Assembly (NCBI GenBank): GCA_964556425.1
Contig: CAZKWC010000003.1
Coordinates: 29,337-93,336, forward strand
DNA from: JALQUL01 sp964556425
GTDB taxonomy: Bacteria > Pseudomonadota > Gammaproteobacteria > Burkholderiales > Burkholderiaceae_C
Length of the DNA stretch: 64,000 bases
Direction of reading: 5' to 3'
The notes beneath the pieces were generated by a model. That model did not search any database and was not told the origin of the DNA. It saw only the letters and a program-made list of their open reading frames with translations. Shown piece by piece: positions 43,635 through 53,450 of this stretch (position 1 is the stretch's first letter; each line of letters opens with the position of its first letter). Made by a program: the position numbers and the translations under genes.

Positions 43635-44717
43635 ATGAAAACTAAAAATTCATTTGTTATTGCAACAGTCAGCCTGTGCTTCCCTCTTTTAGCCATTCAA
43701 GCCCCTGCTGCATGGGCTCAATCAAATAATAGCAAGGTAGCTCTAAGCAGCTTTGCAATACAAGCCAATCAAAATGCACAACAAAACAGCTTAGAAGGTT
43801 TGGTTGAAGCTGTTAAACAGTCTAGTATTTCTACCCCATTGGCGGGTTCAATTACTGGCCTTTACGTCAAAGCAGGTGACTCTGTTAAAGCAGGCCAAGT
43901 TTTAATGCGTATTGACGGTCGTAGCGCAGGTCAAAACCTTTTAGCAAGCCAAGCACAAGTGGGTGCAGCTCAAGCGCAATATGAAGCGGTTAAAAAAGAC
44001 TATGAACGTCAACAACAACTTTTGCAAAAAAACTATATCAGCAGAGCTGCTTTTGAACAATCAGAAGCCCAATTTAAAGCAGCTTTGGCTCAGCTCAATG
44101 CACAAAAAGCACAATCTGGAATTGCTGGTACTCAGTCAGATTTGTTAGTCATTAAAGCACCCTATAACGGCGTGGTAGCAGACCTTAATGTATTACAAGG
44201 CGATATCGCTATGCCAGGTAAACCATTGCTTAGTTTTTATGATCCTAGCGAGTTAAGAGTAACAGCCTCAGTTTCTCAAAGTCAATTAGCCCAAGTAAAA
44301 ACAGCACAAAACATCAAAATTCAATTGGCTCAAGCACAGGCACAAGAATGGATAACAAGCGCTAGTTTGCAAGTGTTGCCTACCATTGACCCACAAACGC
44401 ATACTTCTGTGATTAGGGCCAACTTACCCAATGGCGTTAGCAATGCTACGCCTGGAATGTCAGCTCGTATTTGGTTTAACAGTAGCACTGAAAACAATAA
44501 CACCACCTCTACCAGTGCAAAAATAATGGTGCCAACCAGCGCCATTTTGCAACGCTCCGAACTCACTGCCGTTTATGTTTTAGATAAAGCGGGTAAACCT
44601 TTATTAAGACAAGTACGCCTTGGAAAAACCAACGGTGCACAAACCGAAATTTTATCTGGTGTCGCTATGGGTGAACGCATTGCACAAGATGCGCAAACTG
44701 CTAGTCGTGTTCGTTAA
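43635..44717 (+). CDS. RND efflux periplasmic adaptor (HlyD/MFP family)
   Basis: The adaptor bridges the inner-membrane pump and TolC. It has a signal peptide (MKTKNSFVIATVSLCFPLLA to AAWAQ), a barrel-sandwich/lipoyl half (SSISTPLAGSITGLYVKAGDSVKAGQVLMRIDG), an alpha-hairpin (about residues 90-145), and the second lipoyl half (LLVIKAPYNGVVADLNVLQGD). A beta-barrel follows, then a membrane-proximal domain (VPTSAILQRSELTAVYVLD). I start at the ATG at 43635, which opens the signal peptide; an in-frame TTG at 43584 would add 17 residues. The pump gene is 34 bp downstream. Confidence 0.93.
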   Translation: MKTKNSFVIATVSLCFPLLAIQAPAAWAQSNNSKVALSSFAIQANQNAQQNSLEGLVEAVKQSSISTPLAGSITGLYVKAGDSVKAGQVLMRIDGRSAGQNLLASQAQVGAAQAQYEAVKKDYERQQQLLQKNYISRAAFEQSEAQFKAALAQLNAQKAQSGIAGTQSDLLVIKAPYNGVVADLNVLQGDIAMPGKPLLSFYDPSELRVTASVSQSQLAQVKTAQNIKIQLAQAQAQEWITSASLQVLPTIDPQTHTSVIRANLPNGVSNATPGMSARIWFNSSTENNNTTSTSAKIMVPTSAILQRSELTAVYVLDKAGKPLLRQVRLGKTNGAQTEILSGVAMGERIAQDAQTASRVR

Positions 44718-44751
44718 ACCCTTGTGGCACTGAAGATTAGGATTTAAAACA

Positions 44752-47700
44752 ATGAGCTCCAACCCAAAAAATACACCTGCACTTGGCATTTCTGGCCGAA
44801 TAGCAGCGTTTTTTCAGTTCTCTCAACTCACTCCATTGCTGGCATTGCTAGCTATGTTACTTGGCATTTTTGCGGTGATGGTTACGCCTCGCGAAGAAGA
44901 GCCACAAATTAATGTGACCATGGCCAATGTGCTCATTCCATTTCCTGGAGCGAGTGTTTCTGATGTAGAGCAAACGGTAGCTACCCCTGCAGAACAAGTA
45001 CTTTCACAAATTGCCGATGTTGAGCATGTCATGTCTGTATCTAGGCCAGGTCTTGCCATTATTACGGTTCAGTTCAAGGTAGGTGTGCCCCGCACAGAAG
45101 CTTTAGTGAGACTGTACGACACTGTTAACTCTAATGCGGACTGGTTGCCTCAAGGTATGGGAGTAATGCCCCCTATTATTAAACCAAAAGGTATTGATGA
45201 TGTACCTATTGTGGCCCTCACTTTATTCAGTAAAGACAATGCCACTACTCCTTATGATTTAGAGCGAGTAGCACATAGCCTAGAAGTAGAATTAAAACGT
45301 GTACCTGGCACTCGTGAAGTTACCTCTATTGGTGGCCCTGGTCGTGCGGTATTAATTGAAGTGGATGCGGCAAAACTAGCCAATAGCAATTTAACCATTG
45401 GTGAAATTCAACAAACTTTGCAATCAGCAAACGCTGGCTTGGCTTTGGGTGAGACACTTAGTGCCAACAAAAGTATTTCAATTGAGGCAGGTGAATATTT
45501 TCAAAATGCCGATGATATTGCCAACTTAGTTTTAGCAGTTAGAAATGGCAAACCACTTTATTTACAAGATGTAGCCACCGTTAAAGACGGCCCACTACCT
45601 GCAAGCAAATATGTTTGGCATGGTGAAGCGGGTGACAAAGCCCAACAATATCCGGCTTTGACTATTTCAATTACCAAGAAACCTGGTCAAAATGCTATTG
45701 ATGTGGCTGCAGCTGTGACCGATAAAGTTCAGGCACTTAAAAACACCATTATTCCTGCCAATTTTGAAGTTATTGAAACTCGCAATTACGGTGCAACTGC
45801 CAACGATAAAGCAGTCAAACTCATCCAAAAATTATTATTTGCAACCGCATTTGTAGTGGCTTTGGTATTTTTTGCTCTTGGTAAAAGAGAAGCTGCGATT
45901 GTGGGTACAGCCGTTGTATTAACACTTACGGTTACTTTATTTGCATCATGGGCTTGGGGCTTTACCCTTAACCGAGTTTCTTTATTTGCCTTAATTTTCT
46001 CGATTGGTATTTTGGTGGATGACGCCATTGTGGTAGTGGAGAATATTCATAGACATCAACAACTCTATCCTGGTAAAAGTTTAGCCAGCATTATTCCAGC
46101 AGCGGTTGATGAGGTAGGTGGCCCGACCATTTTAGCGACCTTTACTGTGATTGCTGCTTTGTTACCTATGGCATTTGTCTCTGGCTTAATGGGCCCTTAT
46201 ATGAGCCCTATTCCAATCAATGCCAGTATGGGTATGGTTTTATCATTAGCTATTGCGTTTGTAGTAACCCCTTGGTTAGCACGCATTTGGATGAAAGAAC
46301 ATGCAGCCGATAAAGATGGCCATGCTCACCAAGAACCACAATCATGGTTGATTAGAAAACTCAACACCATTTTTGAAAAATTATTCACTCCTTTGTTAGA
46401 TACTAAAAACGGTGCAAAAAATCGTCGTTTATTAGGTTTAGGTGTGGCGGGTTTAATTGCATTATCATTAGTTTTACCAGCTACCGGCTTGGTATTGTTA
46501 AAAATGCTGCCTTTTGATAATAAAGCAGAGTTTCAAGTGATTGTGGATATGCCAGCAGGTACCCCCTTAGAGCAAACACAAGCAGCCCTCACTGAAATGG
46601 GACGTTTTTTAGCCAAAGAAAAAACAGTTACTCACTACCAAACTTATGCTGGTACTGCCGCCCCCATTAACTTTAATGGTTTGGTAAGGCAATACTTTTT
46701 AAGAAGTGGTGCAGAGGTAGGTGATATTCAGGTGAACTTGGTCGACAAACACGATCGCTCTGAAAAAAGCCACGAAATTGCCACCCGTTTACGTCCACAA
46801 TTACAAGCCATTGCCAAACAATTTGGCGCTAATGCTAAAGTAGTTGAAGTACCACCAGGCCCTCCAGTTTTAGCTCCAATTGTGGCTGAAATTTATGGCC
46901 CAGATGCAAAAGGTCGTCAAGAGGTTGCAAAGGCGGTAAAAGCTATGTATGCAAAAACTTCTGGTGTAGTTGATATTGATGAGTCTGCTACTAGTCCTGC
47001 ACCTAAAAAACTATTAATTGTTGACAAACGAAAAGCCGCTATTGCGGGCGTATCACAGCAGCATATTGTGCAAACTTTGTATGCGGGTTTAAGCGGTACA
47101 GATGCAACCTATTTGCACAACGAAAGTAAATACGCAGTAGCAGCTCATATCCGTTTACCTGACTCTGAGCGTGGTGATCTTGACACTTTGTTGTCTTTAA
47201 GAGTGAAAAACAATATGGGCCAAAGTATTCCTATTCGTGAGTTAGTCACGATTAGTGATACCGAGCGTGAACAAACCATTTACCACAAAGATTTATTACC
47301 GGTTAATTTTGTAGTAGCGGACATGGCCGGCAAAGTAGATAGCCCACTGTATGCCATGTTTGGTATGCGCTCTGATTTAGCCAAAATTGTCTCTCCTAAT
47401 GGCGGAACAGTACAAGAATATTTTGTTCAACAACCCACCGATACGCTACGTGACTATGCAGTGAAATGGGATGGCGAATGGCAAATTACCTACGAAACTT
47501 TCCGTGATATGGGCTTGGCCTATGGCGTGGGTTTAATCTTGATCTATTTATTGGTAGTCGCACAGTTTGGCTCTTACCTTACCCCGCTAATTATTATGGC
47601 GCCTATTCCACTCACCATTATTGGTGTCATGCCAGGTCATGCGCTATTTGGTGCGCAATTTACTGCTACCAGCATGATTGGCATGATTGCATTAGCCGGC

Positions 47701-48012
47701 ATTATTGTGCGTAACTCGATTTTATTAGTGGACTTTATTAACTTACAAGTGCGCACTGGTATGGCTTTAGAAGAAGCGGTAAAAAGTGCTGCGATTGCAA
47801 GGGCTCAGCCTATCTTATTAACTGGCTTGGCTGCTATGTTAGGTGCACTGTTTATTTTAGATGACCCCATTTTTAATGGCTTAGCTTTATCTTTGATTTT
47901 CGGAATTTTAGTTTCTACTTTATTAACTTTGGTGGTGATTCCAATTTTGTATTACAGCGCTTATAAAAATCGCTTAGATGCCATTTTGTCACCCGCTGGC
48001 GCTAATGAATAA
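44752..48012 (+). CDS. RND-family inner-membrane efflux pump
   Basis: The 1086-residue proton-driven pump has the RND layout: first membrane helix (TPLLALLAMLLGIFAVMVT), a large periplasmic loop (about 50-360), six helices including SIGILVDDAIVVVENIHRH with the proton-relay Asp pair, a second periplasmic loop, and five final helices (VAQFGSYLTPLIIMAPIPLTIIGVMPGH, GMIALAGIIVRNSILLVDFIN). The opening TPREEEPQI is typical of pumps found in sulfur-related clusters, from memory. Its cargo is unknown. It has an AGGAT ribosome site, and the DUF2892 gene follows after 48 bp. Confidence 0.94.
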   Translation: MSSNPKNTPALGISGRIAAFFQFSQLTPLLALLAMLLGIFAVMVTPREEEPQINVTMANVLIPFPGASVSDVEQTVATPAEQVLSQIADVEHVMSVSRPGLAIITVQFKVGVPRTEALVRLYDTVNSNADWLPQGMGVMPPIIKPKGIDDVPIVALTLFSKDNATTPYDLERVAHSLEVELKRVPGTREVTSIGGPGRAVLIEVDAAKLANSNLTIGEIQQTLQSANAGLALGETLSANKSISIEAGEYFQNADDIANLVLAVRNGKPLYLQDVATVKDGPLPASKYVWHGEAGDKAQQYPALTISITKKPGQNAIDVAAAVTDKVQALKNTIIPANFEVIETRNYGATANDKAVKLIQKLLFATAFVVALVFFALGKREAAIVGTAVVLTLTVTLFASWAWGFTLNRVSLFALIFSIGILVDDAIVVVENIHRHQQLYPGKSLASIIPAAVDEVGGPTILATFTVIAALLPMAFVSGLMGPYMSPIPINASMGMVLSLAIAFVVTPWLARIWMKEHAADKDGHAHQEPQSWLIRKLNTIFEKLFTPLLDTKNGAKNRRLLGLGVAGLIALSLVLPATGLVLLKMLPFDNKAEFQVIVDMPAGTPLEQTQAALTEMGRFLAKEKTVTHYQTYAGTAAPINFNGLVRQYFLRSGAEVGDIQVNLVDKHDRSEKSHEIATRLRPQLQAIAKQFGANAKVVEVPPGPPVLAPIVAEIYGPDAKGRQEVAKAVKAMYAKTSGVVDIDESATSPAPKKLLIVDKRKAAIAGVSQQHIVQTLYAGLSGTDATYLHNESKYAVAAHIRLPDSERGDLDTLLSLRVKNNMGQSIPIRELVTISDTEREQTIYHKDLLPVNFVVADMAGKVDSPLYAMFGMRSDLAKIVSPNGGTVQEYFVQQPTDTLRDYAVKWDGEWQITYETFRDMGLAYGVGLILIYLLVVAQFGSYLTPLIIMAPIPLTIIGVMPGHALFGAQFTATSMIGMIALAGIIVRNSILLVDFINLQVRTGMALEEAVKSAAIARAQPILLTGLAAMLGALFILDDPIFNGLALSLIFGILVSTLLTLVVIPILYYSAYKNRLDAILSPAGANE

Positions 48013-48060
48013 GTAGATGAGTTTGTGTAGTTTGTTTTTATTTTTTAAAGGAGTTTTATT

Positions 48061-48270
48061 ATGAATACATGGCAAACCGTTCGCGTTATTGCAGGTGCTT
48101 TTATTTTATTGTCATTGGCTTTTGGTGTAGAGCAAAGCCCATTATTTTTAAGTAGCTGGTGGTTAGCATTTACTGCTTTTGTAGGTGTAAATTTATTACA
48201 AAGTGGTTTAACACGTTGGTGCCTAATGGAGCGAATTCTTCGCAAAATTGGTTTGCCAGTTGGTCAATAA
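48061..48270 (+). CDS. DUF2892 (YgaP-like) small membrane protein
   Basis: This 69-residue protein has two hydrophobic helices (VRVIAGAFILLSLAFGV and WWLAFTAFVGVNLLQSGL) and ends in the family motif LTRWCLMERILRKIGLP. In YgaP this domain anchors a rhodanese, a persulfide carrier, and free-standing copies commonly sit beside sulfur-metabolism genes. The Cys in RWCLM could carry sulfane sulfur. It has a strong GGAG ribosome site and lies between the pump and tolC genes. Confidence 0.9.
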   Translation: MNTWQTVRVIAGAFILLSLAFGVEQSPLFLSSWWLAFTAFVGVNLLQSGLTRWCLMERILRKIGLPVGQ

Positions 48271-48293
48271 TTTTTTAGTTTTGATTTAATATT

Positions 48294-49691
48294 ATGAAGT
48301 CAGCATCCTTTATTCACTCATTCAAACAGTCCATTTTTACAGTTGCTATTAGCGGCTTATTCTTAAGTGGCCTAAGTACTTCTGCCAGCGCTATTTCTTT
48401 AACCGATGTTTGGCAAGCTACGCAAAATGAAAGCCTAGAAATTAAAAGTTTAAAGGCCAACATTGAGGTGAGTAAAAGCAAGCTTGAGCAATCTAAAGCC
48501 TTGTGGAAACCCAGTGTTTTTGCAAAAGCATTAGTGGGCAAAAGCACTTATGAAAGCCAAGTAAAAGGTGCACAATTTGCGGCTCCTGCATTTGGCACAA
48601 TGGATGGTGCTGACTTCAATACCTCTATTAACCAAGGTAATGCAACTCAACTCAGTATTGCAGTTCAACAGCCTTTGTTTTCACCCGAAAGATCGGCACA
48701 AGCTAAACAATTAGATTTGGCATCTCAATTAAGTCATACTGCTACTCAAGCAGGATTAAATGGTGTCCTAGTTAAAACCATTGAACAATATTTTCAATTG
48801 AGCTTGGCTATTCAACGTGTTCGTGTTTTAGAACAACTTGCCAAGTCAAGTCAAGCAAGCCTAACTGAAGCCAAAGATCGCTTTCAATTAGGTGCCTCCC
48901 CTATTACCGATAGCCTTGAAGCACAAGCTCGCAGCAGTCAAGTGCAAGCGCAATTGCTACAAGCCAAAAATGCTTTGCAATCTTTGCAAAATCAAATTGC
49001 AAGAAACACAAAGTTAAAACCAGAACAATTAATTGCCACAGTTAATGCCTCACAAAAAGAATTATTAAGTGCCAAAAGTTTAAATGATTGGGCACAATTG
49101 GCCTTAGAAAAAAATCTTGCCTTGCAACAGCAACGTTTAAGTTTAAGAATTGCCGAACAAGAATTACGTAAAACAGATGCTATTTCTGGTTTGCAAGTGA
49201 ACTTAGTGGGTATGGCCTCACAAGAGAAAAACAGTGGCAACGGCGATTACGGCTCTGCCTCGCAAAAAGCCAATCAATACTCTATTGGCGTACAAGCTAG
49301 TATTCCACTTTGGACAGGTGGTTACACACAGGCCAAGCACAAAGAAAATTTAGCTGCCGTAGAGCAAGCTAGTTTACAAACTGCTTTGCTTGAGCAACAA
49401 ACTACCGATCAAGTTGAACAAGCTTGGCGTAACCTAGAAAATAACAAGCTACACATGCAAGCGCTTGAGCAAGCTTTAAAAGCCAATCAAGAGCGACTGC
49501 AAGCGACACAATTGGGCAGACAAGTGGGCCACCGTACCACCCTTGATTTACTGAATGCACAAAATGACACCGCTCAAAGCGAATTAGCATTAGCACAATC
49601 TAGAACAGAAAATTTAAGTAATCAAATTCAATTATTGAATTTGACAGGGCAAATCTCTGAGGCGATTATTTCAATTATTGCCTCTCATTAA
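48294..49691 (+). CDS. TolC-family outer-membrane efflux protein
   Basis: This channel completes the tripartite pump. It has a signal peptide (about residues 1-33, ending TSASA) and two outer-membrane efflux protein repeats: one around residues 40-240, with AKDRFQLGASPITDSLEAQAR, and a second with ATQLGRQVGHRTTLDLLNAQNDTAQSELALAQSRT. Long coiled-coil helices form the periplasmic barrel. At 465 residues it is normal. It begins 23 bp after the DUF2892 gene. Confidence 0.93.
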   Translation: MKSASFIHSFKQSIFTVAISGLFLSGLSTSASAISLTDVWQATQNESLEIKSLKANIEVSKSKLEQSKALWKPSVFAKALVGKSTYESQVKGAQFAAPAFGTMDGADFNTSINQGNATQLSIAVQQPLFSPERSAQAKQLDLASQLSHTATQAGLNGVLVKTIEQYFQLSLAIQRVRVLEQLAKSSQASLTEAKDRFQLGASPITDSLEAQARSSQVQAQLLQAKNALQSLQNQIARNTKLKPEQLIATVNASQKELLSAKSLNDWAQLALEKNLALQQQRLSLRIAEQELRKTDAISGLQVNLVGMASQEKNSGNGDYGSASQKANQYSIGVQASIPLWTGGYTQAKHKENLAAVEQASLQTALLEQQTTDQVEQAWRNLENNKLHMQALEQALKANQERLQATQLGRQVGHRTTLDLLNAQNDTAQSELALAQSRTENLSNQIQLLNLTGQISEAIISIIASH

Positions 49692-49698
49692 GAATGTC

Positions 49699-49759
49699 GA
49701 TTGTGCGAGTTAAAGCCAATACGCACAATCTCATAAAAGCTTCAAATGCACAATTTGAA
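49699..49759 (+). repeat. Two hairpins between tolC and the SQR gene
   Basis: GATTGTGCG (49699-49707) is inverted at 49722-49730, and TTCAAAT (49741-49747) is inverted at 49753-49759. The second is followed only by AAAAAT, so neither is a strong terminator. They may cap the 3' end of the efflux part or allow partial read-through into the next gene. Confidence 0.6.
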
Positions 49760-49793
49760 AAATAGATAATATTAAATAATTAGGGGGATACAA

Positions 49794-51071
49794 ATGGCTC
49801 ATATCGTGATTTTAGGTGCAGGTATTGGTGGCATGCCAATGGCTTATGAAATGAAAGCTTTAGTGGGGGCTTCACATGAAGTCACTGTGATTAGTGAATC
49901 AGACAAATTTCATTTTGTTCCATCTAACCCTTGGGTGGCAGTGAATTGGCGCAAACGTAAAGACATTGAAATTGATATTGTGCCAGCGCTCGGTCGTAAA
50001 GGGATTAAAGCCATTACTACAGGTGCGGCACGTGTTCATCCAGAAAACAATCAAATTGAATTACGTGATGGCACTATGCTTGCTTACGATTATTTAGTGA
50101 TTGCAACTGGCCCTAAATTAGCTTTTGATGAAATTCCTGGTTTTGGACCTGAAGGTCACACACAATCGGTATGTCATGTGAGCCATGCAGAAAAATCTTC
50201 ATTGGCATGGGAAGAGTTTGTGAAAGCACCGGGCCCTATTGTGGTAGGAGCCGTACAAGGAGCCTCTTGTTTTGGTCCTGCTTATGAATATGCCATGATT
50301 ATGGACACCGATTTACGCAAACGTAAAATTCGTGATCAAGTCCCTATGACTTATGTTTCTCCCGAGCCTTATATTGGACACTTGGGTTTAGGCGGTGTGG
50401 GTGACTCTAAAGGCTTATTAGAATCGGCTCTTCGCGAACGTCATATTAAATGGATTTGCAATGCCAAAACCACCAAAATCGAAGACGGCATGATGTATGT
50501 GACCGAGCATGACGATGAAGGCAAACCCAAACGTGAACATGTTTTACCATTTAAACATTCTATGATGTTACCCGCCTTTAAGGGGGTAGATGCAGTTTAC
50601 GGAATTGACGGATTAACCAATCCACGTGGTTTTATTACGATTGATGAGCACCAACGTAATCCAAAATTTAAAAATATTTTTAGCGTAGGTGTATGTGTAG
50701 CTATTCCTCCGGTAGAAGCTACTCCTATACCATGTGGCACACCAAAAACTGGTTATATGATTGAGTCTATGGTGACTGCTACTGCGCACAATATTAAAGA
50801 GTTAATTGACGGTAAAGAGCCAAGTCATCATGCGACTTGGAATACGGTTTGTTTAGCTGACTTTGGCGACACCGGTGCTGCCTTTGTGGCCTTGCCACAA
50901 ATCCCGCCTCGTAATGTTAGTTGGTATGGCGAGGGCAAATGGGTGCATTTGGCTAAAGTAGGTTTTGAAAAATACTTTATGCGTAAAATGGAAAAAGGTA
51001 CTTCCGAGCCATTCTATGAAAAAATGGTCATGGATATGTTGGGCATTGTGAAATTAAAAGCTAAAAAATAA
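49794..51071 (+). CDS. sqr: Sulfide:quinone oxidoreductase (SQR)
   Basis: SQR oxidises sulfide to sulfane sulfur/polysulfide on the inner-membrane face and reduces quinone. The 425-residue flavoprotein has the FAD site VILGAGIGGMPMAYEM (5-20), YLVIATGPKLAFD, and the second GXG-type site. All three cysteines of Acidithiobacillus ferrooxidans SQR are present at almost identical positions: Cys127 (QSVCHVSHAE), Cys159 (GASCFGPAYEY) and Cys353 (NTVCLADFGD), with the IPPVEATPIPCGTPKTGYMIE block. The C-terminal amphipathic helix region (KYFMRKMEKG) fits membrane association. AGGGGG lies 6 nt before the ATG. It follows tolC by 102 bp and ends at a strong terminator. Confidence 0.93.
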   Translation: MAHIVILGAGIGGMPMAYEMKALVGASHEVTVISESDKFHFVPSNPWVAVNWRKRKDIEIDIVPALGRKGIKAITTGAARVHPENNQIELRDGTMLAYDYLVIATGPKLAFDEIPGFGPEGHTQSVCHVSHAEKSSLAWEEFVKAPGPIVVGAVQGASCFGPAYEYAMIMDTDLRKRKIRDQVPMTYVSPEPYIGHLGLGGVGDSKGLLESALRERHIKWICNAKTTKIEDGMMYVTEHDDEGKPKREHVLPFKHSMMLPAFKGVDAVYGIDGLTNPRGFITIDEHQRNPKFKNIFSVGVCVAIPPVEATPIPCGTPKTGYMIESMVTATAHNIKELIDGKEPSHHATWNTVCLADFGDTGAAFVALPQIPPRNVSWYGEGKWVHLAKVGFEKYFMRKMEKGTSEPFYEKMVMDMLGIVKLKAKK

Positions 51072-51099
51072 TTAGTTTTTTCTTATTCATACTCATCAC

Positions 51100-51136
51100 A
51101 AAAAGCCCTTTTGAAAAAATCAAAAGGGCTTTTTTA
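51100..51136. terminator. Bidirectional terminator between sqr and maeB
   Basis: AAAAAGCCCTTTTGA (51100-51114) pairs with TCAAAAGGGCTTTTT (51120-51134) around five As; T-runs on both strands. Confidence 0.92.
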
Positions 51137-51155
51137 TTGGCTCAACTAGTTAAAG

Positions 51156-53450
51156 TTAAGACCTTGCCCTAGCAGCCGCCAAGGCCGACATATTTAAAAT
51201 TCGGCGCACACTTGCCGAGGGTGTTAACACATTAACAGGGGCATTCGCACCTAATAAAATAGGGCCCACTGTCATGCCTTGACCACCAGTAATTTTGAGC
51301 ACATTAAACAAAATATTGGCTGAGTCTAAATTAGGACAAATCAAAATATTAGCTGAGCCGGTTAATTGGCTTTGCATTAATGAATGATTTCTAATTTCTT
51401 CAGACAAGGCACTATCACCATGCATCTCGCCATCGCTTTCTACATCGGGGCACATTTTGGCAAAAATGTCTCGGGCAAGACGCATTTTTTTTGCCGATGC
51501 CCTAGAAGAAGATCCAAAATTGGAATGCGATAAAAAGGCTACTTTTGGTGGTAGTCCAAACCGCCTTACTTCTTCAACTGCCATCATAGCTATATGCGCT
51601 AATTGCTCGGCATCGGGGTCTTCATTCACATAGGTGTCGGCAATAAATAAGGTATGCTTTTCAAGCATTAAACCATTTAAAGCCGCCATTGTTGGAGCAC
51701 CAGGCGCCATACCAATAATGTCTTTTATATGCGAGAGATGAATATCAAATTTACCATGCAAACCGCACAGCATTGCGTCTGCATCGCCTAACTTCACCAT
51801 GAGTGATGCTATGGTGGTGGTAGAGCGCCTGACAGCTGCTTTGGCGGCCTCTGGCGTTACGCCTTGCCGGCCCATTAACTGGTGATAAGTTTCCCAGTAT
51901 TGTCTAAAACGTGGGTCGTCTTCTGGGTTTACACAACTAATATCTTTGCCTAGCACCATTCGTAAACCCGCCTTGGTAATTCGCGCTTGAATTACTGCAG
52001 GACGGCCAATTAAAATGGGCTCGATTAAGCCTTCTTCAATAGCTAATTGTGCAGCCCTTAACACACGCTCGTCTTCACCTTCAGCAAATGCCACTCTTTG
52101 CAATTTTGGTGCATTACGAGCAGCCGCAAATACGGGTTGCATTAACATGCCAGTAGCATAAACAAACTGCGACAAATCTTGTCGGTAGGCTTCTAGGTCT
52201 TGGATCGGCCTAGTGGCAACACCTGAGGCCGCAGCAGCCTTTGCAACTGCTGGTGCAATTCGTAAAATAAGTCTGGAGTCAAAGGGCTTTGGAATAATAT
52301 ACTCTGTACCAAAAGACAACTCTTGACCTGCATACGCACTGGCTACTTCTTCGCTAATATCGGCCTTGGCTAAATCGGCAATTTCTCGCACGCAGGCCAG
52401 CTTCATTTCTTCGGTAATTTTAGTGGCGCCGCAATCGAGTGCCCCTCTAAATATATAAGGGAAACACAAGACGTTATTGACTTGGTTAGGATAGTCGGAG
52501 CGGCCAGTGGCAATAATACAATCGGGCCTAGCGGCTTTAGCGATTTCAGGGCGTATTTCTGGCTCTGGATTGGCCAAGGCTAAAATAATAGGCTGGGTTG
52601 CCATAGTCATTAACATTTCAGAGCTGACCACACCAGGAGCAGAACAACCTAAAAACACATCAGCACCATTCAGAGCATCGGCTAAGGTTCTAGCGTCTGT
52701 ATTTTGTGCATAACGGGCTTTGGATTCGTCGTAGCCACCAGGGCGGCCTTGGTATATCACCCCTTTAGAATCACAAACAAAAATATTTTGCACCTTAACG
52801 CCTAAGCCCACCATTACATCTAAACAGGCCAATGCAGCAGCACCTGCACCCGATACAGCCAATTTAATTTGATCAATTTTTTTGCCTACTAGCTCTAGGC
52901 CATTGAGCATAGCGGCAGCCGAAATAATGGCGGTTCCGTGTTGGTCATCGTGAAAGACCGGAATATTCATGCGCTCACGCAATTTTTTCTCGATGTAAAA
53001 ACATTCAGGGGCTTTGATATCTTCTAGGTTAATGCCGCCTAGGGTGGGCTCCATGGCGGCAATAATTTCTACTAATTTATCGGGGTCACGCTCGGCTAAC
53101 TCAATATCAAATACATCGATGCCAGCAAATTTTTTAAATAAACAACCCTTTCCCTCCATCACTGGTTTGCCAGCTAAGGGGCCAATATCGCCTAAACCTA
53201 ACACTGCCGTGCCGTTGGTAATCACACCCACCAAATTACCTCTTGAGGTGTATTCATGGGCTTTTGAGGGGTCTGCCTGTATATCTAGGCATGGATATGC
53301 CACTCCAGGGGAATAGGCCAGTGATAAATCTCTTTGATTAGACAGTGGCTTGGTAGGCATGACTGAAATTTTTCCACGCGTTGGGAAACGATGATAGTCA
53401 CGGGCAGCGTCACGTAGTGCTTGTTCAGCGGCGGAAAGGTGGGTGCTCAT
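51156..53450 (-). CDS. maeB: NADP-dependent malic enzyme with phosphotransacetylase-like domain
   Basis: MaeB decarboxylates malate to pyruvate. The N-terminal malic domain (about residues 1-420) has SLAYSPGVAYPCLDI, NLEDIKAPECFYIE, PVFHDDQHGTA (metal site) and VSGAGAAALACL (NADP site). The C-terminal part (about 430-764) is phosphotransacetylase-like (RVAFAEGEDERVLRAAQLAIEEG, ANILICPNLDSANILFNVLKITGG) and usually serves allosteric control, for example by acetyl-CoA. At 764 residues it is full length, alone, and capped by the shared terminator. Confidence 0.96.
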   Translation of the reverse strand: MSTHLSAAEQALRDAARDYHRFPTRGKISVMPTKPLSNQRDLSLAYSPGVAYPCLDIQADPSKAHEYTSRGNLVGVITNGTAVLGLGDIGPLAGKPVMEGKGCLFKKFAGIDVFDIELAERDPDKLVEIIAAMEPTLGGINLEDIKAPECFYIEKKLRERMNIPVFHDDQHGTAIISAAAMLNGLELVGKKIDQIKLAVSGAGAAALACLDVMVGLGVKVQNIFVCDSKGVIYQGRPGGYDESKARYAQNTDARTLADALNGADVFLGCSAPGVVSSEMLMTMATQPIILALANPEPEIRPEIAKAARPDCIIATGRSDYPNQVNNVLCFPYIFRGALDCGATKITEEMKLACVREIADLAKADISEEVASAYAGQELSFGTEYIIPKPFDSRLILRIAPAVAKAAAASGVATRPIQDLEAYRQDLSQFVYATGMLMQPVFAAARNAPKLQRVAFAEGEDERVLRAAQLAIEEGLIEPILIGRPAVIQARITKAGLRMVLGKDISCVNPEDDPRFRQYWETYHQLMGRQGVTPEAAKAAVRRSTTTIASLMVKLGDADAMLCGLHGKFDIHLSHIKDIIGMAPGAPTMAALNGLMLEKHTLFIADTYVNEDPDAEQLAHIAMMAVEEVRRFGLPPKVAFLSHSNFGSSSRASAKKMRLARDIFAKMCPDVESDGEMHGDSALSEEIRNHSLMQSQLTGSANILICPNLDSANILFNVLKITGGQGMTVGPILLGANAPVNVLTPSASVRRILNMSALAAARARS

